30,624 bases of DNA from Firmicutes bacterium UBA2598 (GTDB lineage Bacteria > Bacillota > PH28-bin88): contig DDKM01000043.1 in the NCBI GenBank assembly GCA_002339345.1, positions 1-30,624 of the forward strand. Direction: 5' to 3'. The notes under the pieces were generated by a model. The model saw nothing but the letters and a program-made list of their open reading frames with translations, did no database searches and was not told where the DNA came from. Position 1 is the stretch's first letter. Each line of letters opens with the position of its first letter. Of the stretch, positions 14,756-22,784 are shown piece by piece. A program made the position numbers and the translations under genes.

Positions 14756-14911
14756 ATGAAATCAAAGGTTAAATGCATGGTGGAAGAATGCGTCTACCAG
14801 GAAAGAAGTTATTGCACCGCCGATGCCATTGAGGTACGTTCCAGTGGCCGCGACCGGGCAGTTAAAGGCTCCGATGGGACCGCCTGTGAAACCTTTCGGC
14901 CGCGCATGTAG
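14756..14911 (+). CDS. DUF1540 small cysteine protein
   Basis: A 51-residue protein: MKSKVKCMVEECVYQERSYC, then ADAIEV and a final TACETF motif. The four cysteines (7, 12, 20 and 43) follow the DUF1540 pattern (CxxxxC...C...CxTF), probably a small metal-binding fold of unknown function that is common in Clostridia. ATG 14756 is preceded by GGGGGGTGAAGGGG. A terminator follows. It is separated from accC by 69 bases without a terminator, so may be cotranscribed. Confidence 0.75.
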   Translation: MKSKVKCMVEECVYQERSYCTADAIEVRSSGRDRAVKGSDGTACETFRPRM

Positions 14912-14924
14912 AAATTGGTTGCTG

Positions 14925-14946
14925 AAGCCCCCCTTGGGGGCTTTTC
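14925..14946 (+). terminator. Rho-independent terminator after the DUF1540 gene
   Basis: AAGCCCCC (14925-14932) and GGGGGCTT (14936-14943) form an 8-bp stem followed by TTCTTT. Confidence 0.85.
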
Positions 14947-15034
14947 TTTATTCTTTCTGCTGGAGGAATTTGCATGCAGGTGACGAAGGTGTAATTACTG
15001 TTTACTGTCACTATGAAGAACAGGGGGTATATTT

Positions 15035-15685
15035 TTGCGACTGTTTATTGATACAGCCAATGTACAGGAGATCCGGGAAGCAGCATCATGGGGGGTGATC
15101 AGTGGCGTTACCACCAACCCTTCCCTGGTGGCCCGGGAGGGCAGGGATTTCAAGGAGGTTGTGCGGGAGATCTGCAGCATTGTGGATGGTCCCATCAGTG
15201 CGGAGGTGCTCGGTCAGACCGCGGCGGAGATGGTGCCGGAGGCAGTGGAACTGGCCGCCTTGCATCCCAATGTGGTGATTAAAATTCCCATGACGGCGGA
15301 AGGCTTGAAAGCGGTGCGCCAGTTGGGGGAAAAGGGGGTCAACACCAATGTCACGCTGGTCTTTTCCGCCAACCAGGCCTTGCTGGCCGCCCGGGCCGGA
15401 GCCACCTATGTGAGTCCCTTTGTTGGCCGTTTGGATGATGTCGGGCAGGATGGTCTGGCGGTAGTGGGTGATATCGTGCAGGTCTTTGCCCAGCATGGCC
15501 TTGGCACCGAGGTGATCACCGCCAGTGTCCGGCATCCCCTGCATGTTCTGGGGGCGGCCAAACTGGGTTCTGATATCGCCACCGTGCCCTTTGCGGTGCT
15601 GAAACAGATGCTGCAACACCCCCTCACCGACCTGGGTATCCAGCGGTTCCTGGCGGATTGGGAGAAGGCAGGTATGGGTAAATAG
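15035..15685 (+). CDS. tal: Transaldolase / fructose-6-phosphate aldolase (TalC/Fsa type)
   Basis: Transfers dihydroxyacetone units between sugar phosphates in the non-oxidative pentose phosphate pathway. MRLFIDTANVQEIREA and GVTTNPSL are the family opening. The Schiff-base lysine is in VIKIPMT (Lys about 83), and NVTLVFSANQALLAARAGATY and PFVGRLDD follow. At 216 residues it is the short form found in Bacillus (YwjH). TTG 15035 with GGGGG about 10 bases upstream gives the family's exact N-terminus. The same gene occupies this place in Bacillus, between fba and glpX. It can be a transaldolase or a fructose-6-phosphate aldolase; sequence alone does not decide. Confidence 0.95.
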   Translation: MRLFIDTANVQEIREAASWGVISGVTTNPSLVAREGRDFKEVVREICSIVDGPISAEVLGQTAAEMVPEAVELAALHPNVVIKIPMTAEGLKAVRQLGEKGVNTNVTLVFSANQALLAARAGATYVSPFVGRLDDVGQDGLAVVGDIVQVFAQHGLGTEVITASVRHPLHVLGAAKLGSDIATVPFAVLKQMLQHPLTDLGIQRFLADWEKAGMGK

Positions 15686-15736
15686 ATGGATTGAACTGGC
15701 AATACTAACAAATGGCAGCATGGGGGAGGAAGGACA

Positions 15737-16696
15737 ATGGAGAGGGAACTGACACTGGAATTTGCGCGGGTTACTGAGGCGGCGGCCCTGGCCGCCGCCC
15801 GCTGGATGGGGAGGGGAGACAAAAACGCAGCGGATCAGGCTGCCGTCACCGCCATGCGGCGGGTTTTTGACTCCATCCAGGTGGATGGTGAGGTGGTGAT
15901 CGGTGAAGGAGAAATGGATGAAGCCCCCATGTTATATATAGGAGAGAAAGTGGGCACCGGTTGTCAACCCCGGGTGGATATCGCCGTGGATCCCCTGGAG
16001 GGCACCAATATAGTGGCCAAGGGACTGACCGGGGCCATCTCGGTGCTGGCGGTGGCAGCCAAGGGCTGTCTGTTGCACGCTCCGGACATGTACATGGACA
16101 AAATTGCCGTGGGTCCAAGGGCTGCGGGTAAGGTGAACCTGGATGCCCCGGTGGAGGAAAACCTGGTCGCCGTTGCCCGCGCACTGGGTAAGGATGTTTC
16201 TGACCTGACGGTGGTGGTGCTGGATAGGCCCCGGCACGACGGGATTGTGACGGCGGTGCGGCAGGCGGGAGCCCGCATCCAGCTCATTTCCGACGGGGAT
16301 GTTTCCCCGGCGGTGGCCACTGCCTTTCCGGAGTCCGGTGTGGACATCATGATGGGGATCGGCGGGGCGCCGGAGGGTGTGCTGGCTGCTGCCGCCCTGA
16401 AATGCCTGGGCGGTGAAATGCAGGGCCGCCTGGTGCCATCGGACGATGGGGAACGGAGCAGGGCCCTGGCCATGGGCATTAACCCGGTGGATAGGCTGCT
16501 GACCATGGATGATCTGGTACGGGGCGAGCAGATCATCTTTGCTGCCACCGGTATTACCGACGGTTCTCTCTTGAGGGGGGTACGCTACCACGGGGCTGCT
16601 GCCATAACCCACACGGTGGTGATGCGGGGTACCACCGGCACTATTCGTTTCATCGAAGCCCGCCACCGCCTGGATAAGAAGTCCTGGTGGTTGTAG
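15737..16696 (+). CDS. glpX: Class II fructose-1,6-bisphosphatase
   Basis: Removes phosphate from fructose 1,6-bisphosphate in gluconeogenesis, with a divalent metal. GlpX signatures are present: VVIGEGEMDEAPMLYIGE (about 54-71), DPLEGTN (Asp about 85), which holds the metal site, and GIGGAPEGVLAAAALKC (about 212-228). At 319 residues it is full length. ATG 15737 lies behind GGGGGAGGA. The rho ribosome site overlaps its stop codon, so the two are translated from one message. With fba and tal it covers the fructose bisphosphate node. Confidence 0.96.
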   Translation: MERELTLEFARVTEAAALAAARWMGRGDKNAADQAAVTAMRRVFDSIQVDGEVVIGEGEMDEAPMLYIGEKVGTGCQPRVDIAVDPLEGTNIVAKGLTGAISVLAVAAKGCLLHAPDMYMDKIAVGPRAAGKVNLDAPVEENLVAVARALGKDVSDLTVVVLDRPRHDGIVTAVRQAGARIQLISDGDVSPAVATAFPESGVDIMMGIGGAPEGVLAAAALKCLGGEMQGRLVPSDDGERSRALAMGINPVDRLLTMDDLVRGEQIIFAATGITDGSLLRGVRYHGAAAITHTVVMRGTTGTIRFIEARHRLDKKSWWL

Positions 16697-16709
16697 GAGG
16701 TGTTGTTGC

Positions 16710-17972
16710 TTGCATATAACCGAGCTGGAAAGCAAAACCATGGCGGAACTGTACCAGATAGCCCGCGAGATGAATCTGACCGGCTATTCCCGCCTACGCA
16801 AAAAGGAACTGATTTTCGAGATTATGAAGGCCCGGACGGAAAAGGACGGACACCTGATGGCCCAGGGGATTTTGGATATCCTGCCGGATGGTTACGGGTT
16901 CCTGCGACCCTTTACCTACCTGCCCAGCGGGGATGACATTTACGTATCCCCCTCACAGATCCGGCGCTTTGATCTCCGTACCGGGGACCGGGTGGCCGGC
17001 CTGGTGCGGCGGCCCAAGGACAATGAACGGTTCTTTGCCCTCCTGCGGGTGGAATCGGTCAATGGGTTGGATCCGGAAACCTCTCCCCAGCGTCTCCACT
17101 TCGATGCCCTCACCCCCATTTACCCCAAGGAAAGGCTTACCCTGGAAACCACCAATCCCGACCCGGCAGCCCGGATCATCGACCTCATTGCCCCCCTTGG
17201 AAAGGGACAGCGGGGCCTCATCGTGGCGCCGCCCAAGGCCGGGAAGACCATCCTGCTGGTGAAAATCGCCAATGCCATCGCCGAAAACTATCCGGATGTA
17301 GAATTAATGATCCTGCTCATTGATGAAAGACCGGAAGAGGTCACCGATATCGAGCGGTCCGTCAAGGCGGAGGTGGTCAGTTCCACCTTTGATGAATTGC
17401 CGGACAACCATGTGAAGGTAACGGACATGGTGCTGGAACGGGCCAAACGCCTGGTGGAACATAAAAAGGACGTGGTAATCCTGATGGACAGCCTTACCAG
17501 GCTGTCCAGGGCCAATAACCTGGTCATCCCTCCCAGTGGCCGCACCCTGTCCGGCGGGGTGGATCCGGCGGCTTTACACCGGCCCAAAAGTTTCTTCGGC
17601 GCTGCCCGGCGGGTGGAGGAGGGTGGCAGCCTGACCATCCTGGCCACCGCCCTGGTGGAAACCGGCAGCAGGATGGATGAGGTGATCTTCGAGGAATTTA
17701 AGGGTACCGGCAACATGGAACTGATCCTGGACCGCCGGCTGGCGGAACGGCGAATTTTTCCCGCCCTGGATGTGAAGCGTTCCGGCACCCGCCGGGAGGA
17801 ACTGCTTTTATCCAAGGAGGAACTGGAACTGATGTGGCATTTCCGCCGCCTTACCCACGGTATGGGGTCCGCCGAGGTGACGGAAATGCTGCTGGATGCC
17901 ATGCATAAAACCAAGACCAATGCCGACCTGCTGCGCGCCCTGCCCAAACTCTTTCCCGCCAGTGAAAGGTGA
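16710..17972 (+). CDS. rho: Transcription termination factor Rho
   Basis: Hexameric RNA-dependent ATPase that ends transcription on unstructured RNA. The N-terminal Rho_N helices (about 1-45, LESKTMAELYQIAREM) precede the cold-shock-like RNA-binding domain with DGYGFLR (about 60-66). The RecA-type motor has Walker A APPKAGKT (about 173-180), Walker B ILLIDERPEEV (Asp about 205), and the Q/R loops in LSGGVDPAALHRPKSFFGAAR. The 420-residue length is normal, without the long N-terminal insertion seen in Actinobacteria. TTG 16710 is 9 bases from AGGAGG (16695-16700), which overlaps the glpX stop. In Bacillus rpmE follows rho directly; here about 8.3 kb is inserted. Confidence 0.98.
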   Translation: MHITELESKTMAELYQIAREMNLTGYSRLRKKELIFEIMKARTEKDGHLMAQGILDILPDGYGFLRPFTYLPSGDDIYVSPSQIRRFDLRTGDRVAGLVRRPKDNERFFALLRVESVNGLDPETSPQRLHFDALTPIYPKERLTLETTNPDPAARIIDLIAPLGKGQRGLIVAPPKAGKTILLVKIANAIAENYPDVELMILLIDERPEEVTDIERSVKAEVVSSTFDELPDNHVKVTDMVLERAKRLVEHKKDVVILMDSLTRLSRANNLVIPPSGRTLSGGVDPAALHRPKSFFGAARRVEEGGSLTILATALVETGSRMDEVIFEEFKGTGNMELILDRRLAERRIFPALDVKRSGTRREELLLSKEELELMWHFRRLTHGMGSAEVTEMLLDAMHKTKTNADLLRALPKLFPASER

Positions 17973-18005
17973 TATGCCATAATTTGGAGGTATAGCCTGC
18001 CCCCT

Positions 18006-18037
18006 CCAGGGTCAAAATAGCCTCTGAGTGACCCTGG
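18006..18037. repeat. Inverted repeat between rho and the M23 peptidase gene
   Basis: CCAGGGTCA (18006-18014) and TGACCCTGG (18029-18037) are perfect 9-bp arms with a 14-base loop. There is no T run, so it is not a standard terminator. It may reduce expression from rho into the peptidase gene or be an operator. Confidence 0.45.
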
Positions 18038-18074
18038 CAGCAAAAACTTCCAGGAATCTCAAAATGAGGTGAGA

Positions 18075-18968
18075 ATGAGTTTGGATAGCTACTGGATACG
18101 CAGGTCGTTGGCGGTGATGATGGTACTGGCAGCCCTGCTGGCAGTACCGGCTCCGGCCAGTGCCCGGTTGGTGGACGCCCTGTGGGAAGGTAAGGTATCC
18201 CGTCCTCCCACCCTCTTTATGGAAAGGCAGGGTGAGGTACGGACGGTGATTGTACGAAAGGGGGATACCCTTTCCAGCCTGTCCCACCGGTACGGGGTAG
18301 ACCTGGAGGTGGTGGCAGCCATGAACGGTATGATCACCAACTCACCCCTCCTGGCGGGTCAGGTGCTGCGCCTTCCTGCAGAGCAGGAGCGCCTGTACCG
18401 CGTACAGGCCGGTGACACCATCTGGCAGTTGGCCCGGTTGTTCCGGGTGGACGCCAACCGGATTATTGCAGCCAACGACTTGCAGAACCCGGACAGGCTA
18501 AAGGTAGGTCAGTTGCTGGCCATTCCTGGGGGCAACACCCGGGAACTGGCTGACTTGCGGCGCCAGGGATTACTGGCTTCCCGCCAGGCAGCCCGCGGCG
18601 CCATGGACTGGCCGGTGCTGGGGGTGGTCTCCTCTCCCTTTGGTCCAAGGAGTAGCGGTTTCCACCACGGGGTGGATATCGCAGCCCGGACCGGTACCGC
18701 CATTTTGGCTGCCGCTGCTGGAGAAGTAGTGTTTTCTGGTTGGAAAAACGGGATCTACGGGCGGGTGGTGGTCATCAACCACGGTGATGGTTTGGCCACC
18801 CTCTATGCCCACAACTCCGTCAACCTGGTGGCGGAGGGGGACCGGGTGGAACAGGGTCAGATTATCGCCCGGGTGGGGAATACCGGTAAGACCACCGGGC
18901 CCCACGTGCACTTTGAGGTGCTCCGGGACCAGTTGCCCATTGACCCCATGACCTTCCTGGTTCAATAA
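18075..18968 (+). CDS. Secreted LysM-LysM-M23 peptidoglycan endopeptidase
   Basis: A 297-residue cell-wall protein with a signal peptide (about 1-30, cleaved after APASA), two LysM domains that bind glycan strands (about 57-101 with KGDTLSSLSHRYG, and 108-151 with AGDTIWQLARLF), and a C-terminal M23 LytM-type zinc peptidase domain (about 182-296). The zinc ligands are in HHGVDIA (His about 198, Asp about 201) and HVHFEV (His about 277 and 279), with the general base His about 246 in YAHN; all are intact, so it should be active rather than an EnvC-type activator. The start is uncertain among GTG 18069, ATG 18075 and TTG 18081. A perfect hairpin follows the gene. Confidence 0.9.
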   Translation: MSLDSYWIRRSLAVMMVLAALLAVPAPASARLVDALWEGKVSRPPTLFMERQGEVRTVIVRKGDTLSSLSHRYGVDLEVVAAMNGMITNSPLLAGQVLRLPAEQERLYRVQAGDTIWQLARLFRVDANRIIAANDLQNPDRLKVGQLLAIPGGNTRELADLRRQGLLASRQAARGAMDWPVLGVVSSPFGPRSSGFHHGVDIAARTGTAILAAAAGEVVFSGWKNGIYGRVVVINHGDGLATLYAHNSVNLVAEGDRVEQGQIIARVGNTGKTTGPHVHFEVLRDQLPIDPMTFLVQ

Positions 18969-19001
18969 CGCCAAACCAAACCATACAGGCTTCAGGGTCA
19001 C

Positions 19002-19029
19002 AAAGGGCTGTGGGCTGCCACAGCCCTTT
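19002..19029 (+). terminator. Long perfect hairpin behind the M23 peptidase gene
   Basis: AAAGGGCTGTGG (19002-19013) and CCACAGCCCTTT (19018-19029) form a 12-bp perfect stem around GCTG. Only TTT ends the stem, with CC after it. It is probably a terminator but lacks the usual T run. The rest of 18969-19256 shows no supported gene. Confidence 0.6.
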
Positions 19030-19256
19030 CCATTGCCGCCGGCGGTCCCGCGGGGTCCTGCTGGCAGGATTTCCTCCCTTGCCCGGCGAAGGATCCTCTC
19101 CTTACCCGGGAAAGCCCGGACCGCCCCATGGCAAACTTGGTCTGACGGCCATTGGCGGCTTGCCGTGCACCTGTGGCAGGCGGCCCGGGCTTTCCCTCCC
19201 GGTCGCCGGCTCCGTATGCCGCGTCCGGGCAAACCTGCAGAGAGAGGAGCTTTATC

Positions 19257-20519
19257 TTGTACCATACACTGTTTGCTACCGCCGATGGCCGGATGTACGA
19301 CTTTCCTGGCCTGGCCCTGGCCGGCCGGTGGGGGGACCGGTGGGTGGAGCCGGAACCTGATGAAATGATGCTGCTGCCGGACGGAGCCACCCTGGTGATG
19401 CTGCCCGGCCGCCACCCGCTGGGTATCGATGCCCGTGGCCGCTTTCAGCCCCTGGCGGAAAACCCCTACGGAGAAGCTGGTCCGGTGTGGGCGGTGGGTG
19501 CCCTGCTGCCCCAGGGATTTACCCGGACCCTGCTGCCCGCCTTCCCCCCTCCCCGGAGCGGGGAAAAGCCCCTGCACCTGCTGGGCTTCACGGCAGTAGG
19601 GGTACGGGACGGCCGGTACTGGGTGGCGGCCATGGCCACCGATGCCAATGACCGGTGGAACCCACGCCACTTCAATACCGCTGACCTGGCGGACCGGGTA
19701 CGGGACCTGCAGTCCCAGTACCCCGGCAACCGCCTGTACCGGCAATTTGCCCATTGCGCCCTGGTTTACGGCTGCTTCACCGCCCAGAACCTCTTTTACC
19801 GGCGGTGGGAGGCAGCGGTGGCCGCTTCGCCGTCGTGTAATGCCAGCTGCCTGGGGTGTATCTCCCTGCAACCTGCGGAATGCTGTCCCTCACCACAGCA
19901 GCGGATTGATTTTGCCCCAACCACCCGGGAGATGGTGGAGGTGGCGGTGCCCCACCTGGCCCAGGCGGAGCATGCCATCATCAGCTGGGGGCAGGGTTGT
20001 GAAGGTGAACCACTCCGGCGTTACCGCGCCATTGCCGCCGCCATCGGCGAAATCAGGGGGCAGACCGCCCGGGGAACCATCAACATCAATACCAACGGGG
20101 GATCCACCAGGGGGGTGGAGGCTGTCTGCCTGGCGGGAGCGGATTCCCTGCGGGTGAGCATTAACAGCGCCGTGCCGGAAACCTACCATGCCTATTACCG
20201 CCCCGGGGATTATAACCTGGGGGATGTGCGGCGGTCCCTGGCCTTAGCTTCCCAGGCCGGGGTGTATGTGTCCTTAAACCTGTTGACCTTTCCCGGGGTG
20301 AACGACCGGGAGGAGGAGTTGGAGGCCCTGGTGGAACTGATTGCTGCCACCGGGGTAAAGCAAGTACAGTTGCGCAACCTGAACATTGACCCGGACTTGT
20401 ACATGGCGGCCATTCCGCCTGCCAGCGGGGAACTGCTGGGCATTACTGGCCTGGTAGAGGTTTTACGGGCGGAATTCCCGGCCTTGGCCATCGGCAATTA
20501 CTCCCGCCCTGTGCGGTAG
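19257..20519 (+). CDS. Radical SAM protein of unknown function
   Basis: A 420-residue protein. An N-terminal region of about 190 residues with no recognised domain (YHTLFATADGRMYDFPGLAL at the start) precedes the radical SAM core. The cluster motif is CNASCLGC (Cys about 194, 198 and 201), a CxxxCxxC that binds the [4Fe-4S] cluster, followed by a second cysteine pair AECCPS and by WGQGCEGEPL, the GE-type glycine-rich SAM contact. INTNGGSTRG and LRVSINSAVPETYHAYYRP are core strands 4 and 5 of the barrel. TTG 19257 is 7 bases from AGGAG; longer in-frame starts such as 19152 lack a site. It is next to the structured RNA and hydrogenase operon, which gives no clear substrate. Confidence 0.83.
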   Translation: MYHTLFATADGRMYDFPGLALAGRWGDRWVEPEPDEMMLLPDGATLVMLPGRHPLGIDARGRFQPLAENPYGEAGPVWAVGALLPQGFTRTLLPAFPPPRSGEKPLHLLGFTAVGVRDGRYWVAAMATDANDRWNPRHFNTADLADRVRDLQSQYPGNRLYRQFAHCALVYGCFTAQNLFYRRWEAAVAASPSCNASCLGCISLQPAECCPSPQQRIDFAPTTREMVEVAVPHLAQAEHAIISWGQGCEGEPLRRYRAIAAAIGEIRGQTARGTININTNGGSTRGVEAVCLAGADSLRVSINSAVPETYHAYYRPGDYNLGDVRRSLALASQAGVYVSLNLLTFPGVNDREEELEALVELIAATGVKQVQLRNLNIDPDLYMAAIPPASGELLGITGLVEVLRAEFPALAIGNYSRPVR

Positions 20520-20539
20520 TCCGAAGTCATCTGAGCAAT

Positions 20540-20798
20540 GCAGAGAGCCAACTTGGGCGGAGTATCACAAGTGAAGGTATGGGGTTGTGCGCGCGAAATA
20601 CGAAACCCTTGCGCACGTAAAAACTTTAAGTTACAATGGGATAACCGGAGATGGCTATACCGTGCTGGGGAGCCTGTGATACATTCCATATAGCCCTTTA
20701 GGGCCATATAGAATAGCCCTAAAGGGTACTGGCTGAAACAGGAATGTGATGATAAGATCAAGCTAGAAGAGGCAACATTAAGCCCCCACGGGGCTTTT
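20540..20798 (+). ncRNA. Structured RNA with intrinsic terminator, class unknown
   Basis: The stretch 20520-20893 has no gene but is rich in structure. GGGTT (20582-20586) can pair with AACCC (20604-20608) while GTGCGC (20587-20592) pairs with GCGCAC (20611-20616), an H-type pseudoknot. ACATTCC (20681-20687) pairs with GGAATGT (20741-20747) and encloses an 11-bp perfect hairpin (20694-20704 with 20716-20726). A terminator ends it at 20798. The 5' end is not defined and no clear promoter was seen, so it may be processed from the radical SAM transcript. It does not look like RNase P, SRP, tmRNA or a riboswitch class recognised here. It lies about 95 bases upstream of hydB. Confidence 0.6.
20780..20798 (+). 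terminator. Terminator of the structured RNA
   Basis: AAGCCCC (20780-20786), loop CAC, GGGGCTT (20790-20796), then TT. It separates the RNA from the hydrogenase operon. Confidence 0.75.
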
Positions 20799-20812
20799 AA
20801 TATACCTAAAAA

Positions 20813-20828
20813 TGTGAGAGTAATCACA
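20813..20828 (+). promoter_or_regulatory. CRP/FNR-family operator upstream of the hydrogenase operon
   Basis: TGTGA-GAGTAA-TCACA is an exact TGTGA-N6-TCACA palindrome, extended to AATGTGA...TCACAAT on both sides. This is the consensus of the CRP/FNR superfamily. It is centred about 73 bases upstream of the hydB start. No regulator of that family is encoded in the window, and no convincing -10/-35 pair could be placed behind it. Confidence 0.6.
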
Positions 20829-20893
20829 ATCACAAAGGAGGGAAGGGGTTGACCGGTTTCCCGGCCCAGCTATTTTGAGGAGGTGTTTTTAGC

Positions 20894-21937
20894 ATGGCAA
20901 TGGCGCGTAGTGTGGGGACGTTGGCTTCCCTGGCCCTGCTGCCCAAAACCGATCTGAAAGGTTTGGTGGAAAGGCTGATGGGGGAGTTTACCGTGGTAGG
21001 GCCCGTCCCCAAGGGCAAGGAATATGTGTTTAGCCCTATCCAGAGCGCCGGTGACTTGGCCCTGGATTACGGTACAACCATTCTGCCGCCCAAAAAAGTA
21101 TTGCACCAGCCCTTTGAAGTTCTCTTCTCCTTTCACGAAACAGAGGGTATTTGTGAGGCCAGGGAGCCGGAACGGAAACAGATCCTGTTTGGACTCCATG
21201 CCTGTGACGTGTATGCCATACAAATCCTGGACAGGGCATACACCTTGGAGTATCCAGACCCATATTATGGAATAAAAAGGCAAAATACGTTAATAATCGG
21301 GTTGAATTGCCACCAGGTTGGTCCCACTTGCTTTTGCCAGTCCATGGGAACCGGCCCGGGCATGCGGCAGGGCTATGACCTCCTGTTGACTGACTTGGGT
21401 GATCAGTACCTGGTGGAGGTGGGCAGCAGCTCTGGGGAGGCCCTGGCCGCAGCCTTACAGCTTTTCCCCGCTCCCAGGGTAATGCTGGTGGAAAAAGAAA
21501 AGCGGCTGGATGAGGTCCGGCGCAAGTTCCACAAACGGCTGCAGACCACTGGTTTGCACGAATTGCTGGAAGACAATTTCCGGCATCCGGTTTGGGAACA
21601 GCTCATGCACCAGTGCCTGGCCTGCGGCTCCTGCACCATGGTGTGCCCTACCTGTTTCTGCTACAACGTGGTGGATAAATTGGATTTAGGCCTGAAGAGC
21701 GGGAAAAGACAGCGGGAGTGGGATTCCTGCATGCTGCTGGAATATGCCCAGGTGGCCCTGGGACACAACTTCCGCAAAGATCGGGATGCCCGCATCAAAC
21801 AAAGGGTTTATCACAAACTGGTATATTATGAGCCCCAGTTTAGCACCATCGGCTGTGTAGGGTGTGGCCGGTGTATTTCCGCCTGTGTCAAGAAGATCGA
21901 TTTCACCGAAACCATTGCCATTTTAAGGGGGGAGTAA
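20894..21937 (+). CDS. hydB: Group 3b [NiFe] hydrogenase / sulfhydrogenase beta subunit, iron-sulfur protein
   Basis: A 347-residue iron-sulfur electron-transfer subunit of a soluble HydBGDA complex, carrying electrons between the NiFe core and the flavin subunit. Two ferredoxin-like cluster motifs are seen: CLACGSCTMVCPTC (about 238-251) and CVGCGRCISAC near the C-terminus (about 319-329). Extra cysteines in NCHQVGPTCFC lie mid-protein, as in HydB of Pyrococcus. ATG 20894 is 8 bases behind GAGGAGGTG. It is the first gene of a tight operon; the HydG start is one base after its stop. A CRP/FNR-type site lies upstream. Confidence 0.93.
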   Translation: MAMARSVGTLASLALLPKTDLKGLVERLMGEFTVVGPVPKGKEYVFSPIQSAGDLALDYGTTILPPKKVLHQPFEVLFSFHETEGICEAREPERKQILFGLHACDVYAIQILDRAYTLEYPDPYYGIKRQNTLIIGLNCHQVGPTCFCQSMGTGPGMRQGYDLLLTDLGDQYLVEVGSSSGEALAAALQLFPAPRVMLVEKEKRLDEVRRKFHKRLQTTGLHELLEDNFRHPVWEQLMHQCLACGSCTMVCPTCFCYNVVDKLDLGLKSGKRQREWDSCMLLEYAQVALGHNFRKDRDARIKQRVYHKLVYYEPQFSTIGCVGCGRCISACVKKIDFTETIAILRGE

Positions 21938-21938
21938 C

Positions 21939-22784
21939 ATGATCAATCCCTTCCAGCCGGAACTGGCCCGGATTGTGGACATCAAAAAGGAAACCTACGA
22001 TACCACCACCTATACCTTTGCCTTTGCGAAACCAACGGTGCAGGCGGAGTTTGGCTTCCTGCCCGGCCAGTTCAACATGATTACCCTATTCGGTATCGGC
22101 GAAGCCCCCATTTCCATCAGTTCCGACCCCGATGAGCGGGACACCTTTCAGCACACCATCCGCCACGTGGGTAACCTCACCAATGCGCTGAACAGGCTCC
22201 AGATTGGGGATACGGTGGGGATTCGAGGAGCCTACGGCACGGGGTGGCCCATGGATTTGCTGACAGGCAAAAACGTCCTCATTATAGCCGGGGGGATTGG
22301 CCTGGCCCCCTTACGTCCGGTGATCACCCAGATTTTCCAGCGCCGGGAGGATTTTGACCGGGTGGAAGTGCTGTACGGTGCCCGTAGCCCTGGGGATATG
22401 CTGTTTACCGACCAGTATGAAATATGGGCCCAGCGCCTGGGAGTGAAGCTGACGGTGGATGTGGTACCCAGGGGTGAACAGTGGCTCCACCAGGTGGGCG
22501 TTGTTACCAAATTACTTGCGGTAATGGATTCTGTGCCGGAAAACACTGTCGCGCTGACCTGCGGGCCGGAGATCATGATGAAATTTGTGGTGCGGGATCT
22601 GCTATCCATGGGGTTTGAACCGGAACAGATTTATGTATCCTTGGAGCGCCGGATGTCCTGTGGCGTGAAAAAATGCGGCAAGTGCCAGATTGGTCCCAAA
22701 TTTACCTGCCGGGATGGCCCCGTTTTTGCCTATGCGGAACTGTTGACCCTGCCGGAACTGGAGTTGGGGGGTGTGGGCAGGTGA
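21939..22784 (+). CDS. hydG: Hydrogenase gamma subunit, FAD/NAD(P)-binding reductase
   Basis: A 281-residue flavoprotein of the ferredoxin-NADP reductase family that passes electrons between NAD(P)H and the iron-sulfur chain. The FAD-binding barrel has APISISSDPD (about 51-60) and the NAD(P) domain IIAGGIGLAPLRPVI (about 113-127). A C-terminal cysteine cluster CGVKKCGKCQIG with a later FTCRDGP holds a [2Fe-2S] centre like that of PyrK and HydG. NADPH preference is known for group 3b enzymes but cannot be read here. ATG 21939 follows GGGGGGAG. Its TGA overlaps the GTG of hydD. Confidence 0.93.
   Translation: MINPFQPELARIVDIKKETYDTTTYTFAFAKPTVQAEFGFLPGQFNMITLFGIGEAPISISSDPDERDTFQHTIRHVGNLTNALNRLQIGDTVGIRGAYGTGWPMDLLTGKNVLIIAGGIGLAPLRPVITQIFQRREDFDRVEVLYGARSPGDMLFTDQYEIWAQRLGVKLTVDVVPRGEQWLHQVGVVTKLLAVMDSVPENTVALTCGPEIMMKFVVRDLLSMGFEPEQIYVSLERRMSCGVKKCGKCQIGPKFTCRDGPVFAYAELLTLPELELGGVGR

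Noticed and set aside
18570..19871. 433-residue minus-strand open frame
   Set aside because: It lies antisense across the M23 peptidase and radical SAM genes, both of which have clear motifs; the low-complexity, Gly/Pro/His/Gln-rich translation is typical of a shadow frame in GC-rich DNA.
20849..20876. TTGACC-N16-TATTTT as the hydB promoter
   Set aside because: Transcription would start at about 20883, inside the GAGGAGGTG ribosome site, leaving no usable leader.
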